A stretch of 64,000 nucleotides of DNA from Siphonodentalium dalli (GCA_032622095.1 CP136067.1:83228705-83292704), one strand, 5' to 3'. Numbered from the stretch's first letter, positions 1 through 14,900 are shown. Program-made: numbers and translations. Notes: generated by a model not told the origin, from the sequence alone.

Positions 1-2095
1 CGGTTTTTATATTGAAAATTGTCTAGTTCACGGTGTAGTTCAATAAAAAAAAATACTTCAGATAGCTCTAGGGTAGGGTGAACTTAATGCAGCCTGACAA
101 TATCAGCTAACAACTCATGACAGAATATTACAATAATTCTTATACTTCATGACAGTCTCTTTACTCATAAAGTTAGTTGATGCATGAGTGTAATGTATGA
201 AATAAGTATTTGTATCAGTGTTTATATACTAAATTGATTTTTAAGTATACTTTTGTCAAATAATTATTTGAATTGTCAAATTATTTGTTTCAGTGTTGTT
301 GACAACCATCAATAAGTAAATAAGTAGACATGAAATAAAGTTTTAATAACATTTATTGAAAGAAACAAAAATATAACCTTCCTTGGATAGTCTTCTGAAA
401 AGTATAAAAATATTATTTAAATAGATGTGAAGAGGGGCCAGGACACATTACAGTTTTGTTCACATTGTAATTATTATATCCCATAATTACCTGCAAATAC
501 TAGTATGTAAATGATACTTAATGTCTAATTCAGGCTAATTTGAAAATTATCAAAGAAGAAAAATTTATTTAATTAATTATTGTATATTTATAAGATGATG
601 TGCATGCAATGTGGTCTAGTTTGAAGGCACACATAAAGGTCATGTACAGAATGTGTGTGAATTTATTATTGCACAGTACATGACCGAAGTTCAGCTCTGA
701 TTTTCCAAATGAATCTAAAGTGCACATCCGTGTATATGGATTTGGCACTAAATTGACCATCTGCGTTCAAACTCAAAGGGTTAAGCATTATTTTAGGCCT
801 AGCCTAGTCCTAAGTCGTAATGCGAGGTCGGGTCGGTGGTCATGCAGGCATATATAAAAGCTAATTCGTACACTGGTTCATATGCACATTTTCCTTTTTG
901 GTATTACTATAGGCTCTAGGCCTACTAGTTGATGCTGGTTGATGTCTGACAAAAAGATAAATTTAATTTTGTGTAATTTGTTATTCTATTATAGGCCCTA
1001 ACACTGGCCCTAGTTATGTTTTGTTGTCATTCCAGGGGATTCAACATATTTTTCAGCTACTCACACAGCTGAATAGGCTGGGTTATAAATTTACCAATAT
1101 AATCACATCATATTCTACCTTTGTTCGATTGCTTAGAGTTCAATTTTGCACATGTTTGTAAACAGGAAGTCAGCTGAGGAAGTAGCATTTAATTTGGTCT
1201 TTCAAAGAAGGGACCAATATAGAGTGGTTGGTCTTTGCAGAGGGGACCAACATAAAGCTTTCGGGTTTTGGGGTGGGTGTCTAAAATTTTATGGAAAAAA
1301 AATGCAAGAAAGGGTGGGTGGGTGTAAAAAAAATGGCAATGTAAAAAAAACACCACCACGTCTCGCAACTTTTTTACGGCCCCCCCCCCCTGCTTCGCCT
1401 TCAATTATTCTGGTCCAGTAACATAGCATTTTGTGTTTAATTATAGTTGAAACTGGGATTATGCCCAGTTCACCATATACCATAGCAGTCGGTGTTGTAG
1501 TTTTCATGCCCAAGATGAATTTAAAAAACCATAATTCTGTTGTCTCAATCATAGCATTAGAACCATAGTGAAACGTCTGCTAAAATCAATCAGTGTTGCG
1601 CGCGCATCACAATTTCACCGATTCAATTCGCAATAGAGTTAATTCGTGACGTCACGTAGTACCAATAAAAAAGTTATATTGTATAGTCGGGAGTCCAATA
1701 TGACTTTCGGGAGTCCAATATTACTTTTTCCAGGACTATCACGTGGCGGCTTTTGCCCAATCGGAAATGGTGTTAGTTAAGGGATGGATAATAATAGCTT
1801 CTATTTGCAACATCATCATATCAGACATCAATCAAATAATCAATCTCAGAATAATCAAAATATGCATAAAAGCATTAATTTGAGTTGTCACCACATATAT
1901 ATATCTTTATTCCTCCATATAATGAAGAGCATATATATAAACATTATAAATAAATTGAGAACACAAATACATCCTGCATGCAGGAATTTGGCTATACAAT
2001 ATATAGGGTTATATAATTTGACTGACAAAGACAAATACGAACATATTTGAGGGCATATAAGTATGTATACCCTCACGAGCACCGGCACGATCACA

Positions 2096-2370
2096 CATCC
2101 GCACATTCACACACACGCCCACCCTCACATACATACATACACATAGATACACACATACATACATATACATACACATGTATATACTCATATATACATATAT
2201 ATACGAAAATATACATGAAAACACATATAAATGCGCGCGAGAGCGCAAATGCACGTACACAGCCGCGCCAGAACTCGTGAATATATGCATGGTTATATAC
2301 ATATATATAAATGTTCATTTACATATATATGCTTATATTCATATACATACATTCACGTAGACATACACAC
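2096..2370. repeat. TACA/CACA-rich low-complexity tract
   Basis: Interrupted runs of CACA, TACA and ATAT cover this stretch; the counterpart in copy 2 is about 11271-11545. Reading frames across it are artefacts of simple sequence. Confidence 0.85.
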
Positions 2371-2639
2371 ACCAACACACACATATATGAATACATATGC
2401 AACGGTCAGGTACCTATATATGCACGTTTATATGTGCATGTATATCTGATTAAATATACACCAAGGCATATATGGAACATGGCTGTATGATGAAGTAAAG
2501 GGTATGGAATAATTCGCATTGAGCTGAAGCGGGACGTTTTATGCTGTGTTAAAGAAAGGTTATGCTTTGTTAAGACGGTTATCTGAAGTGCAAGCGAGAT
2601 AACTCCAAAGTTTGGATAATTGCGAAAGTTATATGGCAT

Positions 2640-2657
2640 GAATATACATATATATAG

Positions 2658-2691
<34 letters not shown>

Positions 2692-2718
2692 GCATATGTA
2701 TATATACACCTATACACA

Positions 2719-2793
<75 letters not shown>
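2640..2793. repeat. (TA)n microsatellite, copy 1
   Basis: Long TA runs with short interruptions. The copy 2 equivalent is 2 bp shorter, which accounts for the second change in offset between the duplicated blocks. Confidence 0.97.
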
Positions 2794-2992
2794 TTACGCC
2801 TATATATGTATACACACATACAATTACACATGGGTATGGCTTGTGTTATCATGCATCCGGGAGAATACACATGGGTCTCCCATAATAATAGCTTCTATTT
2901 GCAACATCATCATATCAGACATCAATCAAATAATCAATCTCAGAATAATCAAAATATGCATAAAAGCATTAATTTGAGTTGTCACCACATAT

Positions 2993-5972
2993 GCCAACAC
3001 TGACAATAATGAAGAGGCATCACATCCATGGCTCGATCTAATAATCACCTACTGAGCTATTGTTATTAATGCTGTGGAATGACCACAGCACGTGAATGAC
3101 ACCCACTCGTGTTATGAGTACGCCGGGGTCTTTTCGCAACATCAAAGCCGTTGAGCGAAATAGGTAATTATATTACCCACAGTGGGAGTGAGACAACACA
3201 TCATTATATTATCACCTATAGTGTTAAAACCGTGCGAATAGATAGCATATCGCATTGGTATAATATTATCATGCTGTTAATTAATAGGATATGGAGGATA
3301 TGAACGGGTGTGAATTAACTGCCAGATACGTCCATTGATTGACATATCAACTAACGGCCTAATCATATTATACCAGTGTGCTAATACAAACTCGCTCACA
3401 AGAAACGTGCGATATGGAACAAAAGCCCAGTGTACAGACACCTTTTAACAAAGCAAATATTCTCAAACATACAGGGCGCAAAGGTTGGAGGGGCAAACAT
3501 ACTTCCATAGCCGAACCACAAAACAATTTGGGGAAATCATAGCATCAGATAGATAACAGAACAATTACCTTCTGCGTTTAAAGATACGGGAGGTATTCGT
3601 GGTGGGTATTGCTGTTAAAATAGTCACATCTGCTAAAACCGCAATAAACAGAAAAAATATTAAAATATAGGCATATTTCGTTCTTATACCGATCATATAT
3701 AATATATCGTAAATAGTATTATATTGTCAAGTTCGTACGATGTGTTGGTAAACAAAAGCCATGTTATGTTTACAGTACAGTGAGTAAAGAGTATGCGATT
3801 AGAAAAACACTCAACACCGGGGAGATCCCATTAATGGAACCTTGGTTGAAATTGCCACCAAGTTGTTTGCAAGATACTGACACAGAGCTCACTAATCCTC
3901 GCCACTCAAGATGCCAGTGTTGAATGGGTCACCGTGAATTACTCTCCTAAAAGGTCGTCACGGATTTGAGTGTTCCGCTTATCACTCACTCTTTACTGAT
4001 GTATAAAAACAAACGCTCGGCTCACACAAAGTGTGTTTTGTGGAAATATGGCATTCATAATATCATTATGCTGTACTATTACTATATTCTTAAGGAATTT
4101 TTCATAATATGGAAACTGTTACTTCTAAATTATAACCTAGTACCAAGGCCATCCGTGCATTTAAAGAAACATCGACAATTAGCGAATATGTCATAAGTCC
4201 ATCAATTGACACACACATGCAGTTAACGGATGATATGAGAAACTGTTTACTACAACGAAATTCTGACTCTCCTGTTTCCCTTTGAAAAGACGACAGTGTC
4301 AACACATTCCGGTTCTTGAATGTGGAGACAGCTACATGTAGCTACATAGCTGCACGATTTGTTTTATATATATCTTTAATTAACTAATTTACTTCGAGCT
4401 CTCGTGCGATTTACTTTTGGCGGTTTTCGTTACAATAAATAATCATGAATAATGTACATGTATCAATTGTACGTGTTTTTATAGGAATTGGTTTCGACAG
4501 TAGTTATACGATCGTGCGAATTAATTGGGATTTAAAACATGATCAGATTAAGGGATTTTAAAATCGGATTATGAACCTTGGCCTCATCCGTGGGATGAGT
4601 GCGATGCATGGCTTCGTGTACCTGGCAAGAAACCCATTCGAATGTAATTTGCAACCAATGGAATGAACCAATGATATAGTTGCATTGATATATAAAATGG
4701 TTACGTTCTAAATTGTGTCATGTGGTGAAGGAGAAGATCACTCGATCTTTTCGACCATCCCGGGCGCTTCGCGCCCATCTACTCACTTTACTTACTAAAT
4801 TGTTTAAAATCGACATCTTGATCTTATCATAATGCGACCACCACGAGTTATACCAGTTATGGTCATATATCCATGCTCTGTTTGCGACGGTGAAGCCGAA
4901 GGTAGGGGAACAATTTGATTTATATTTTTAATGTTGATATATACTAACGGAAAGTTGCTAATGCAGTTTAGATAATTACTGTTTGTTTCTCCGTTATTCG
5001 CGAATTTATAGTTATGATGTTTGGTATTGTCTGATTATTCGCATAGTAAAGCATGACACAAAATATATTTTTGTGCGAATGATTTTGAGCGAGTCGAATA
5101 TTGATTGGACAAGCTAACTAACGGAATTGTATGTTCGAGCAATCATAACCTATTTTCTCAGTCTGGAAATTCCAACATTCGAATAGTCTATGAAATTATT
5201 TGTGAAATCCAATTGTTTGAAATGTTGCCAACATGTCAGCCATTTAATTTTAAATTGTCCAACAATCCATAACGATACGTATATCGGCCAATAAAGCGAA
5301 TGCGATTAACAATTTGTCTATACCATACATCAATGTTTTTTCAATTTGCTCACATTACCAGTCGATGCGCTGAATTATTCCTGTAAAACAGTTTGTGGTT
5401 ACAGCACGTGTTGCGGTACGGGTAGCTATATAGATTCCAGTAACCGTATCGAACGGAGAAACGAATATTTATTTCTGAACTACATATTTACTCTCCAGTA
5501 GCCAACTAAATTTTGTATTGACGACTGGCATGCCGATATCAATAACTCGAAACTATACGAAATATATTGACCGAGTGCAATAAATTCCATTTAAATTCGA
5601 GATTTAGCTAGCGAGGCTCGAATCGAATTTAGTGGACGAGGTTAATAAATTGCGTATTGAATCTGATTGAATTGCGACGAATTTGAGATCCATTTTTATC
5701 ACTTAATCACATTGTAGCATGGAGAAACGACCCAAAGACGGCTGGGGTTAAACAATTCATAATGATTTCTTTATCACAACCAAAGAGGAAGTAAAGACAT
5801 GTGCATTAAAGAAAAAATAACTCAACTCAACTCATTCAATTATGCAATATCATTATGATATTCCAATTAACACATGACAGTTACATATATGATGGTTGTT
5901 ACAGCGCATTACATGTATGTTCAGTTCAACGTGTGTGTGTTTGTGGGGGTGCTTAGAAAACAATATTTGTTC
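2993..5972. other. AT-rich stretch with no recognisable gene, copy 1
   Basis: I see no credible coding region here or in the equivalent 12166-15145. About 3575-3800 (and 12748-12973) resembles both arms of the inverted repeat at 26755-27262, so part of this stretch belongs to a dispersed repeat family. A small GC hairpin, GGGCGCTTCGCGCCC, lies near 4762. Confidence 0.6.
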
Positions 5973-6971
5973 GCCTTTTTGGATTTCCCGTACCTGGCAG
6001 AAACGGCCGCAAGTCAGGGGTTAACAGTGCCGTGTCTGCTCGAGCTATCGACTTGGGGATTGGAACTTTGGTACATTCGGGTCCATTCTACACGATGGTG
6101 CAAACCCCATCTCGCTCGGACCCCTATATAGGGGCGGTCAGGTGTTAATGTAGGCGTTTTTGCGTACATTTATAACGAATTCGACAGCAGCGTATGGGTT
6201 AATTTATTCACTTCCGCTGCAGCTAGCGACTTGTCCGATCGCCCATGGATGCATATGGGTATTCACTTCATGATATAATGTCCATTTCCGTGGTCAGGGA
6301 GTCAGGGGAGGTGCGGTTGGCGCCTTTTTGGATTTCCTGTACCTGGCGGAAACGGCCGCAAGTCAGGGGTTAACAGTGCCGTGTCCGCTCGATCTATCGA
6401 CTTGGGGATTGGAACTTTGGTACATTCTGGTCCATTGTACACGATAGTGCAAACCCCATCTCACTCGGACTCCTAGGGGCGGTCCGGTCGGCGGGTGTTA
6501 ATTTTGGCGTTTTTGCGTACATTTATAGCGAATTCGGCAGCAGCGTATGGGTTAATTTATTCACTTCCGGTGTAGCTAGCGACTTGTCCGATCGTCCATG
6601 GATGCATATGGGTATTCACTTCATGATATAATGTCCATTTCCGTGGTCAGGCAGTCAGGGGAGATGCGGTCGGCGCCTTTTTGGATTTCCCGCACCTGGC
6701 GGAAATGGCCGGCAGTCAGGGGTTAACAGTGCCGTGTCCGCTCGAGCTATCGACTTGGGGATTGGAACTTTGGTACATCCGGGTCCATTCTACACGATAG
6801 TGTAAACCCCATCTCACTCGGACCCATAGGGGCGGTCCGGTCGGCGGGTGTTAATTTCGGCGTTTTTGCGTACATTTATAGCGAATTCGGCAACAGCGTA
6901 TGGGTTAATTTATTCACTTCCGCTGCAGCTAGCGACTTGTCCGATCGCCCATAGATGCATTTGGTTATTCA
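5973..6971. repeat. ~353-bp minisatellite array, copy 1 (about 2.8 units)
   Basis: Units begin with GCCTTTTTGGATTTC at 5973, 6322 and 6675, giving periods of 349 and 353 bp. Each carries conserved landmarks: GGGGTTAACAGTGCCG, GCGTTTTTGCGTACAT and TGTCCGATCG. The third unit breaks off near 6971 and joins unrelated sequence. Confidence 0.95.
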
Positions 6972-7109
6972 TCAGGATTTTAACATCCAGTGTGGATTAA
7001 TGTTGTGGAAATCGGTAATTGTGTTAATTGCCATACAGAGAACGTTCAACATATATATTTACTTCCGTCGATAATCATAAAGCAATGGATACCGGTATCA
7101 CTCTGATCG

Positions 7110-7188
7110 CACATTCGGGATATATATCGTAACTGTTACATGGTGTCACATTCGGGATATATATCGTAATTGATACATGGTGTCAGAT
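7110..7188. repeat. Two-unit 37-bp tandem repeat
   Basis: CACATTCGGGATATATATCG occurs at 7110 and 7147, followed in both cases by a shared TACATGGTGTCA tail. Confidence 0.9.
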
Positions 7189-8260
7189 TCAGCTCAGTTC
7201 ACACCGCAGTGCTTTTTAATGGCAATTAGTCACAATGGGATTCATGATGTTCATGCCATGGATAGACTAATCTCTCCACTGCTCAAAGGGTGAGTATAGT
7301 CCACTTGATACTAGTGGTACGGTTTACAAGTACTGGTATGCTCCACATTTTCCGGATACTTGGTAATGATTTATTCACAAAGGTGTATGCAGATTCCTTA
7401 ATATAAATATAAAATATAAAATTATATTATAGGCTACATTGTAATATACTTAACTCATCCACAAATGGCACAATCGGCCATTAAATACAATTTCAGCCCA
7501 AGTGTCAAGGAACTTTGTTTAACACTTCTCACTCTGTTTCACTATTCTTAGCAACATATTAATGGTACACATTTTATCCACTGATATAAGTTGCATACTT
7601 TGCCTGCTGCTAGTGGGAGCTGCTGTCCATCTGGATTTATGACATGTATAATATTTAATACCGGTACCTACATCTAAAGTGCCGTACTGCACAATCATTG
7701 GAATTGTCTGTCTGATTTAAGTGTTAGATGCAAATTGTAACATCTTAAGTTAAAGTCATACACATAGGTTTTATTTGTGCCAGTGCTTACCCATTACTAG
7801 CACTAATATATATGAGACAGGGTGAGAGGTTATATGTTCAAGCATGACGATTATTATTTATCATATTTATGATTAACATCATCTACATTTTTATACAATT
7901 CAAATAATAATTTTGGACTTGGTTTGTAATTTATAATGAAAATATATACATAATTTATACAATTAAGTATACTCTCCATATATGAGAGGTCAATTCAGTC
8001 TGGTGCTAGTCTTACATGGCCGCCATGCCATCACGGTCAGTTATAACTCCATCATTGTTGATGGTGTTGCCATATGCAGCAACATGTATGTTCGGGTTTG
8101 TAAAGTGTAGTGCCTGAAGCACTAGTACAAATAGTGGGCCTTAATTCCCGGGTTATGTCATCCTCACTTCATATAAGTGGGTTTTTGGTATTGTGTATGT
8201 GGTAAATTCACATTTCATTTGATAGGAGTTGGAGCTGCTACATTTGAAGTCATTAGTGTT

Positions 8261-8791
8261 TTAAGCACATAATATCTTAGGTATTTCTCTGACAAGACTT
8301 ACAATTGGCTTTAATTTATCAGTGTTCAAATTGAATAGCTCATTTAGTTTGAACACACTTGGTCTTTCATAGAAGTACCTATCCATACATTTCATTCGGA
8401 GTGTTTTGAGCTTTTTTCTAACTAAGATAGCATGATATTCATCACCTATACCTTCATTACAGGATTTACAAATTCTCTTTGAGAGATCCAATTCCTAGTA
8501 ATCACAAGTTTCTATAGGGAGTCTATGGTTTCTGGTTCTAAATCTTGCTATGACCTTTGGATCTGATTGGCTGAAGTATTTGAGATATGCTTCCATTGCA
8601 TAATTGTGTTTAACTGCTCTATACAATATGTATTTATTAGAAGTATCAAGTTTACCCCGCCATTCTTGCATGTGCATATCTCTTGTTATATCCCTTGTTG
8701 CATTTTTGAACAATTTACTTCTAAATAAATTTTGGTCGCTCCAAATAAATGACATTCCAGTTTCATTTAATATTTTTCTGATGCCATTCAC
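8261..8791 (-). pseudogene. Non-LTR retrotransposon (LINE) ORF2 C-terminal fragment
   Basis: Read on the minus strand, two open segments (8791-8498 and 8494-8261) lie in one frame, broken by a single TAG at 8495-8497. The first ends RFRTRNHRLPIET. The second contains RICKSCNEGIGDEYH, the Cys-Cys-His cluster typical of the tail of APE-type LINE polyproteins. No RT core or endonuclease lies upstream, so this is a truncated, dead copy. The clade differs from the LINE at 17.9-23.2 kb judging by the tail motif. Known from the family: this tail follows the RT thumb. Inferred: 5' truncation on insertion, followed by decay. Confidence 0.75.
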
Positions 8792-8865
8792 CCATTTAAA
8801 GGCACGCTTAGTTTTTTTTACTACAAATCATTGAATCATATAGTATTTTTGTAAATTTCCAGCCT

Positions 8866-8935
8866 TCGCCCAGGGGGGCCGAATTTTTTTTTTACGAGAC
8901 GTGAGGTGGGGGGATGGGTGGGTACCCGAGGCCGG
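8866..8935. repeat. Dispersed repeat fragment, inverted relative to 1335-1400
   Basis: A G-run, an A/T run and ACGAGACGTGAGGTGG here resemble the reverse complement of 1335-1400, where a C-run, a T-run and CCACCACGTCTCGC occur. This suggests ends of one short-element family in opposite orientations. The similarity is short. Confidence 0.35.
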
Positions 8936-9177
8936 AAACAGTTTTTGACCACTTTTTTGTCATTGACATATTTTCAACTGTTTTAAACATATTTGTTTAT
9001 ATGTTGTGGCTTGTTGCAATATGAGAAGCACTAACATATTCAATATTGTTATAATTACCCCCATAAGTTGATATAAAAAGGAAAAATAGTGAATATTGTG
9101 GGGGTGGGTCCCAAAATTTTCATTGATTCTTTTTTGCGCGCAATTTTTTTTAATTGTGTCTGTTTCAGCTTGCTTGG

Positions 9178-11832
9178 CGGTTTTTATATTGAAAATTGTC
9201 TAGTTCACGGTGTAGTTCAATAAAAAAAAATACTTCAGATAGCTCTAGGGTAGGGTGAACTTAATGCAGCCTGACAATATCAGCTAACAACTCATGACAG
9301 AATATTACAATAATTCTTATACTTCATGACAGTCTCTTTACTCATAAAGTTAGTTGATGCATGAGTGTAATGTATGAAATAAGTATTTGTATCAGTGTTT
9401 ATATACTAAATTGATTTTTAAGTATACTTTTGTCAAATAATTATTTGAATTGTCAAATTATTTGTTTCAGTGTTGTTGACAACCATCAATAAGTAAATAA
9501 GTAGACATGAAATAAAGTTTTAATAACATTTATTGAAAGAAACAAAAATATAACCTTCCTTGGATAGTCTTCTGAAAAGTATAAAAATATTATTTAAATA
9601 GATGTGAAGAGGGGCCAGGACACATTACAGTTTTGTTCACATTGTAATTATTATATCCCATAATTACCTGCAAATACTAGTATGTAAATGATACTTAATG
9701 TCTAATTCAGGCTAATTTGAAAATTATCAAAGAAGATAAATTTATTTAATTAATTATTGTATATTTATAAGATGATGTGCATGCAATGTGGTCTAGTTTG
9801 AAGGCACACATAAAGGTCATGTACAGAATGTGTGTGAATTTATTATTGCACAGTACATGACCGAAGTTCAGCTCTGATTTTCCAAATGAATCTAAAGTGC
9901 ACATCCGTGTATATGGATTTGGCACTAAATTGACCATCTGCGTTCAAACTCAAAGGGTTAAGCATTATTTTAGGCCTAGCCTAGTCCTAAGTCGTAATGC
10001 GAGGTCGGGTCGGTGGTCATGCAGGCATATATAAAAGCTAATTCGTACACTGGTTCATATGCACATTTTCCTTTTTGGTATTACTATAGGCTCTAGGCCT
10101 ACTAGTTGATGCTGGTTGATGTCTGACAAAAAGATAAATTTAATTTTGTGTAATTTGTTATTCTATTATAGGCCCTAACACTGGCCCTAGTTATGTTTTG
10201 TTGTCATTCCAGGGGATTCAACATATTTTTCAGCTACTCACACAGCTGAATAGGCTGGGTTATAAATTTACCAATATAATCACATCATATTCTACCTTTG
10301 TTCGATTGCTTAGAGTTCAATTTTGCACATGTTTGTAAACAGGAAGTCAGCTGAGGAAGTAGCATTTAATTTGGTCTTTCAAAGAAGGGACCAATATAGA
10401 GTGGTTGGTCTTTGCAGAGGGGACCAACATAAAGCTTTCGGGTTTTGGGGTGGGTGTCTAAAATTTTATGGAAAAAAAATGCAAGAAAGGGTGGGTGGGT
10501 GTAAAAAAAATGGCAATGTAAAAAAAACACCACCACGTCTCGCAACTTTTTTACGGCCCCCCCCCTGCTTCGCCTTCAATTATTCTGGTCCAGTAACATA
10601 GCATTTTGTGTTTAATTATAGTTGAAACTGGGATTATGCCCAGTTCACCATATACCATAGCAGTCGGTGTTGTAGTTTTCATGCCCAAGATGAATTTAAA
10701 AAACCATAATTCTGTTGTCTCAATCATAGCATTAGAACCATAGTGAAACGTCTGCTAAAATCAATCAGTGTTGCGCGCGCATCACAATTTCACCGATTCA
10801 ATTCGCAATAGAGTTAATTCGTGACGTCACGTAGTACCAATAAAAAAGTTTTATTGTATAGTCGGGAGTCCAATATGACTTTCGGGAGTCCAATATTACT
10901 TTTTCCAGGACTATCACGTGGCGGCTTTTGCCCAATCGGAAATGGTGTTAGTTAAGGGATGGATAATAATAGCTTCTATTTGCAACATCATCATATCAGA
11001 CATCAATCAAATAATCAATCTCAGAATAATCAAAATATGCATAAAAGCATTAATTTGAGTTGTCACCACATATATATATCTTTATTCCTCCATATAATGA
11101 AGAGCATATATATAAACATTATAAATAAATTGAGAACACAAATACATCCTGCATGCAGGAATTTGGCTATACAATATATAGGGTTATATAATTTGACTGA
11201 CAAAGACAAATACGAACATATTTGAGGGCATATAAGTATGTATACCCTCACGAGCACCGGCACGATCACACATCCGCACATTCACACACACGCCCACCCT
11301 CACATACATACATACACATAGATACACACATACATACATATACATACACATGTATATACTCATATATACATATATATACGAAAATATACATGAAAACACA
11401 TATAAATGCGCGCGAGAGCGCAAATGCACGTACACAGCCGCGCCAGAACTCGTGAATATATGCATGGTTATATACATATATATAAATGTTCATTTACATA
11501 TATATGCTTATATTCATATACATACATTCACGTAGACATACACACACCAACACACACATATATGAATACATATGCAACGGTCAGGTACCTATATATGCAC
11601 GTTTATATGTGCATGTATATCTGATTAAATATACACCAAGGCATATATGGAACATGGCTGTATGATGAAGTAAAGGGTATGGAATAATTCGCATTGAGCT
11701 GAAGCGGGACGTTTTATGCTGTGTTAAAGAAAGGTTATGCTTTGTTAAGACGGTTATCTGAAGTGCAAGCGAGATAACTCCAAAGTTTGGATAATTGCGA
11801 AAGTTATATGGCATGAATATACATATATATAG

Positions 11833-11866
<34 letters not shown>

Positions 11867-11893
11867 GCATATGTATATATACACCTATACACA

Positions 11894-11966
<73 letters not shown>

Positions 11967-14900
11967 TTACGCCTATATATGTATACACACATACAATTAC
12001 ACATGGGTATGGCTTGTGTTATCATGCATCCGGGAGAATACACATGGGTCTCCCATAATAATAGCTTCTATTTGCAACATCATCATATCAGACATCAATC
12101 AAATAATCAATCTCAGAATAATCAAAATATGCATAAAAGCATTAATTTGAGTTGTCACCACATATGCCAACACTGACAATAATGAAGAGGCATCACATCC
12201 ATGGCTCGATCTAATAATCACCTACTGAGCTATTGTTATTAATGCTGTGGAATGACCACAGCACGTGAATGACACCCACTCGTGTTATGAGTACGCCGGG
12301 GTCTTTTCGCAACATCAAAGCCGTTGAGCGAAATAGGTAATTATATTACCCACAGTGGGAGTGAGACAACACATCATTATATTATCACCTATAGTGTTAA
12401 AACCGTGCGAATAGATAGCATATCGCATTGGTATAATATTATCATGCTGTTAATTAATAGGATATGGAGGATATGAACGGGTGTGAATTAACTGCCAGAT
12501 ACGTCCATTGATTGACATATCAACTAACGGCCTAATCATATTATACCAGTGTGCTAATACAAACTCGCTCACAAGAAACGTGCGATATGGAACAAAAGCC
12601 CAGTGTACAGACACCTTTTAACAAAGCAAATATTCTCAAACATACAGGGCGCAAAGGTTGGAGGGGCAAACATACTTCCATAGCCGAACCACAAAACAAT
12701 TTGGGGAAATCATAGCATCAGATAGATAACAGAACAATTACCTTCTGCGTTTAAAGATACGGGAGGTATTCGTGGTGGGTATTGCTGTTAAAATAGTCAC
12801 ATCTGCTAAAACCGCAATAAACAGAAAAAATATTAAAATATAGGCATATTTCGTTCTTATACCGATCATATATAATATATCGTAAATAGTATTATATTGT
12901 CAAGTTCGTACGATGTGTTGGTAAACAAAAGCCATGTTATGTTTACAGTACAGTGAGTAAAGAGTATGCGATTAGAAAAACACTCAACACCGGGGAGATC
13001 CCATTAATGGAACCTTGGTTGAAATTGCCACCAAGTTGTTTGCAAGATACTGACACAGAGCTCACTAATCCTCGCCACTCAAGATGCCAGTGTTGAATGG
13101 GTCACCGTGAATTACTCTCCTAAAAGGTCGTCACGGATTTGAGTGTTCCGCTTATCACTCACTCTTTACTGATGTATAAAAACAAACGCTCGGCTCACAC
13201 AAAGTGTGTTTTGTGGAAATATGGCATTCATAATATCATTATGCTGTACTATTACTATATTCTTAAGGAATTTTTCATAATATGGAAACTGTTACTTCTA
13301 AATTATAACCTAGTACCAAGGCCATCCGTGCATTTAAAGAAACATCGACAATTAGCGAATATGTCATAAGTCCATCAATTGACACACACATGCAGTTAAC
13401 GGATGATATGAGAAACTGTTTACTACAACGAAATTCTGACTCTCCTGTTTCCCTTTGAAAAGACGACAGTGTCAACACATTCCGGTTCTTGAATGTGGAG
13501 ACAGCTACATGTAGCTACATAGCTGCACGATTTGTTTTATATATATCTTTAATTAACTAATTTACTTCGAGCTCTCGTGCGATTTACTTTTGGCGGTTTT
13601 CGTTACAATAAATAATCATGAATAATGTACATGTATCAATTGTACGTGTTTTTATAGGAATTGGTTTCGACAGTAGTTATACGATCGTGCGAATTAATTG
13701 GGATTTAAAACATGATCAGATTAAGGGATTTTAAAATCGGATTATGAACCTTGGCCTCATCCGTGGGATGAGTGCGATGCATGGCTTCGTGTACCTGGCA
13801 AGAAACCCATTCGAATGTAATTTGCAACCAATGGAATGAACCAATGATATAGTTGCATTGATATATAAAATGGTTACGTTCTAAATTGTGTCATGTGGTG
13901 AAGGAGAAGATCACTCGATCTTTTCGACCATCCCGGGCGCTTCGCGCCCATCTACTCACTTTACTTACTAAATTGTTTAAAATCGACATCTTGATCTTAT
14001 CATAATGCGACCACCACGAGTTATACCAGTTATGGTCATATATCCATGCTCTGTTTGCGACGGTGAAGCCGAAGGTAGGGGAACAATTTGATTTATATTT
14101 TTAATGTTGATATATACTAACGGAAAGTTGCTAATGCAGTTTAGATAATTACTGTTTGTTTCTCCGTTATTCGCGAATTTATAGTTATGATGTTTGGTAT
14201 TGTCTGATTATTCGCATAGTAAAGCATGACACAAAATATATTTTTGTGCGAATGATTTTGAGCGAGTCGAATATTGATTGGACAAGCTAACTAACGGAAT
14301 TGTATGTTCGAGCAATCATAACCTATTTTCTCAGTCTGGAAATTCCAACATTCGAATAGTCTATGAAATTATTTGTGAAATCCAATTGTTTGAAATGTTG
14401 CCAACATGTCAGCCATTTAATTTTAAATTGTCCAACAATCCATAACGATACGTATATCGGCCAATAAAGCGAATGCGATTAACAATTTGTCTATACCATA
14501 CATCAATGTTTTTTCAATTTGCTCACATTACCAGTCGATGCGCTGAATTATTCCTGTAAAACAGTTTGTGGTTACAGCACGTGTTGCGGTACGGGTAGCT
14601 ATATAGATTCCAGTAACCGTATCGAACGGAGAAACGAATATTTATTTCTGAACTACATATTTACTCTCCAGTAGCCAACTAAATTTTGTATTGACGACTG
14701 GCATGCCGATATCAATAACTCGAAACTATACGAAATATATTGACCGAGTGCAATAAATTCCATTTAAATTCGAGATTTAGCTAGCGAGGCTCGAATCGAA
14801 TTTAGTGGACGAGGTTAATAAATTGCGTATTGAATCTGATTGAATTGCGACGAATTTGAGATCCATTTTTATCACTTAATCACATTGTAGCATGGAGAAA

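Larger units (their letters stand above)
1788..2992. repeat. 1.1-kb segment bounded by 111-bp direct repeats
   Basis: The 111 bases at 1788-1898 recur at 2882-2992, apparently without change. Between them lie a low-complexity TACA/CA tract and a long TA run. The same arrangement is at 10963-11073 and 12055-12165 in copy 2 of the large duplication. It may be a local tandem duplication or an insertion flanked by duplicated target. No coding region is credible here: the reading frames translate mostly as Tyr-Ile and His-Thr runs. Confidence 0.9.
1..6971. repeat. Copy 1 of a ~9.17-kb-spaced segmental duplication
   Basis: Bases 1-6971 recur at 9178-16144 in the same orientation. The offset is 9177, falling to 9175 after a shorter C-run (11 C at 1380, 9 C in copy 2) and to 9173 after a shorter TA run. 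I saw only a handful of substitutions by eye, for example near 559, 1672 and 6889, so identity is well above 99%. The block is AT-rich and I recognise no host gene in it. The copy may begin left of the window. It ends inside a 353-bp minisatellite unit, where copy 2 continues with more units. Confidence 0.97.
6972..9177. other. Spacer between the two large copies
   Basis: This segment is absent after copy 2 and separates the two blocks. It contains a two-unit 37-bp tandem repeat at about 7110-7183, a dead LINE RT tail (8261-8791, minus) and a dispersed-repeat fragment near 8866-8935. The rest (6972-8260) is AT-rich and I see no gene in it. Confidence 0.8.

Noticed and set aside
2009-3003. Clusters of 60-127-codon frames rich in Tyr, Ile and His on both strands
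   Set aside because: They are translations of TA and TACA microsatellites and recur as an exact copy at 11.2-12.2 kb.
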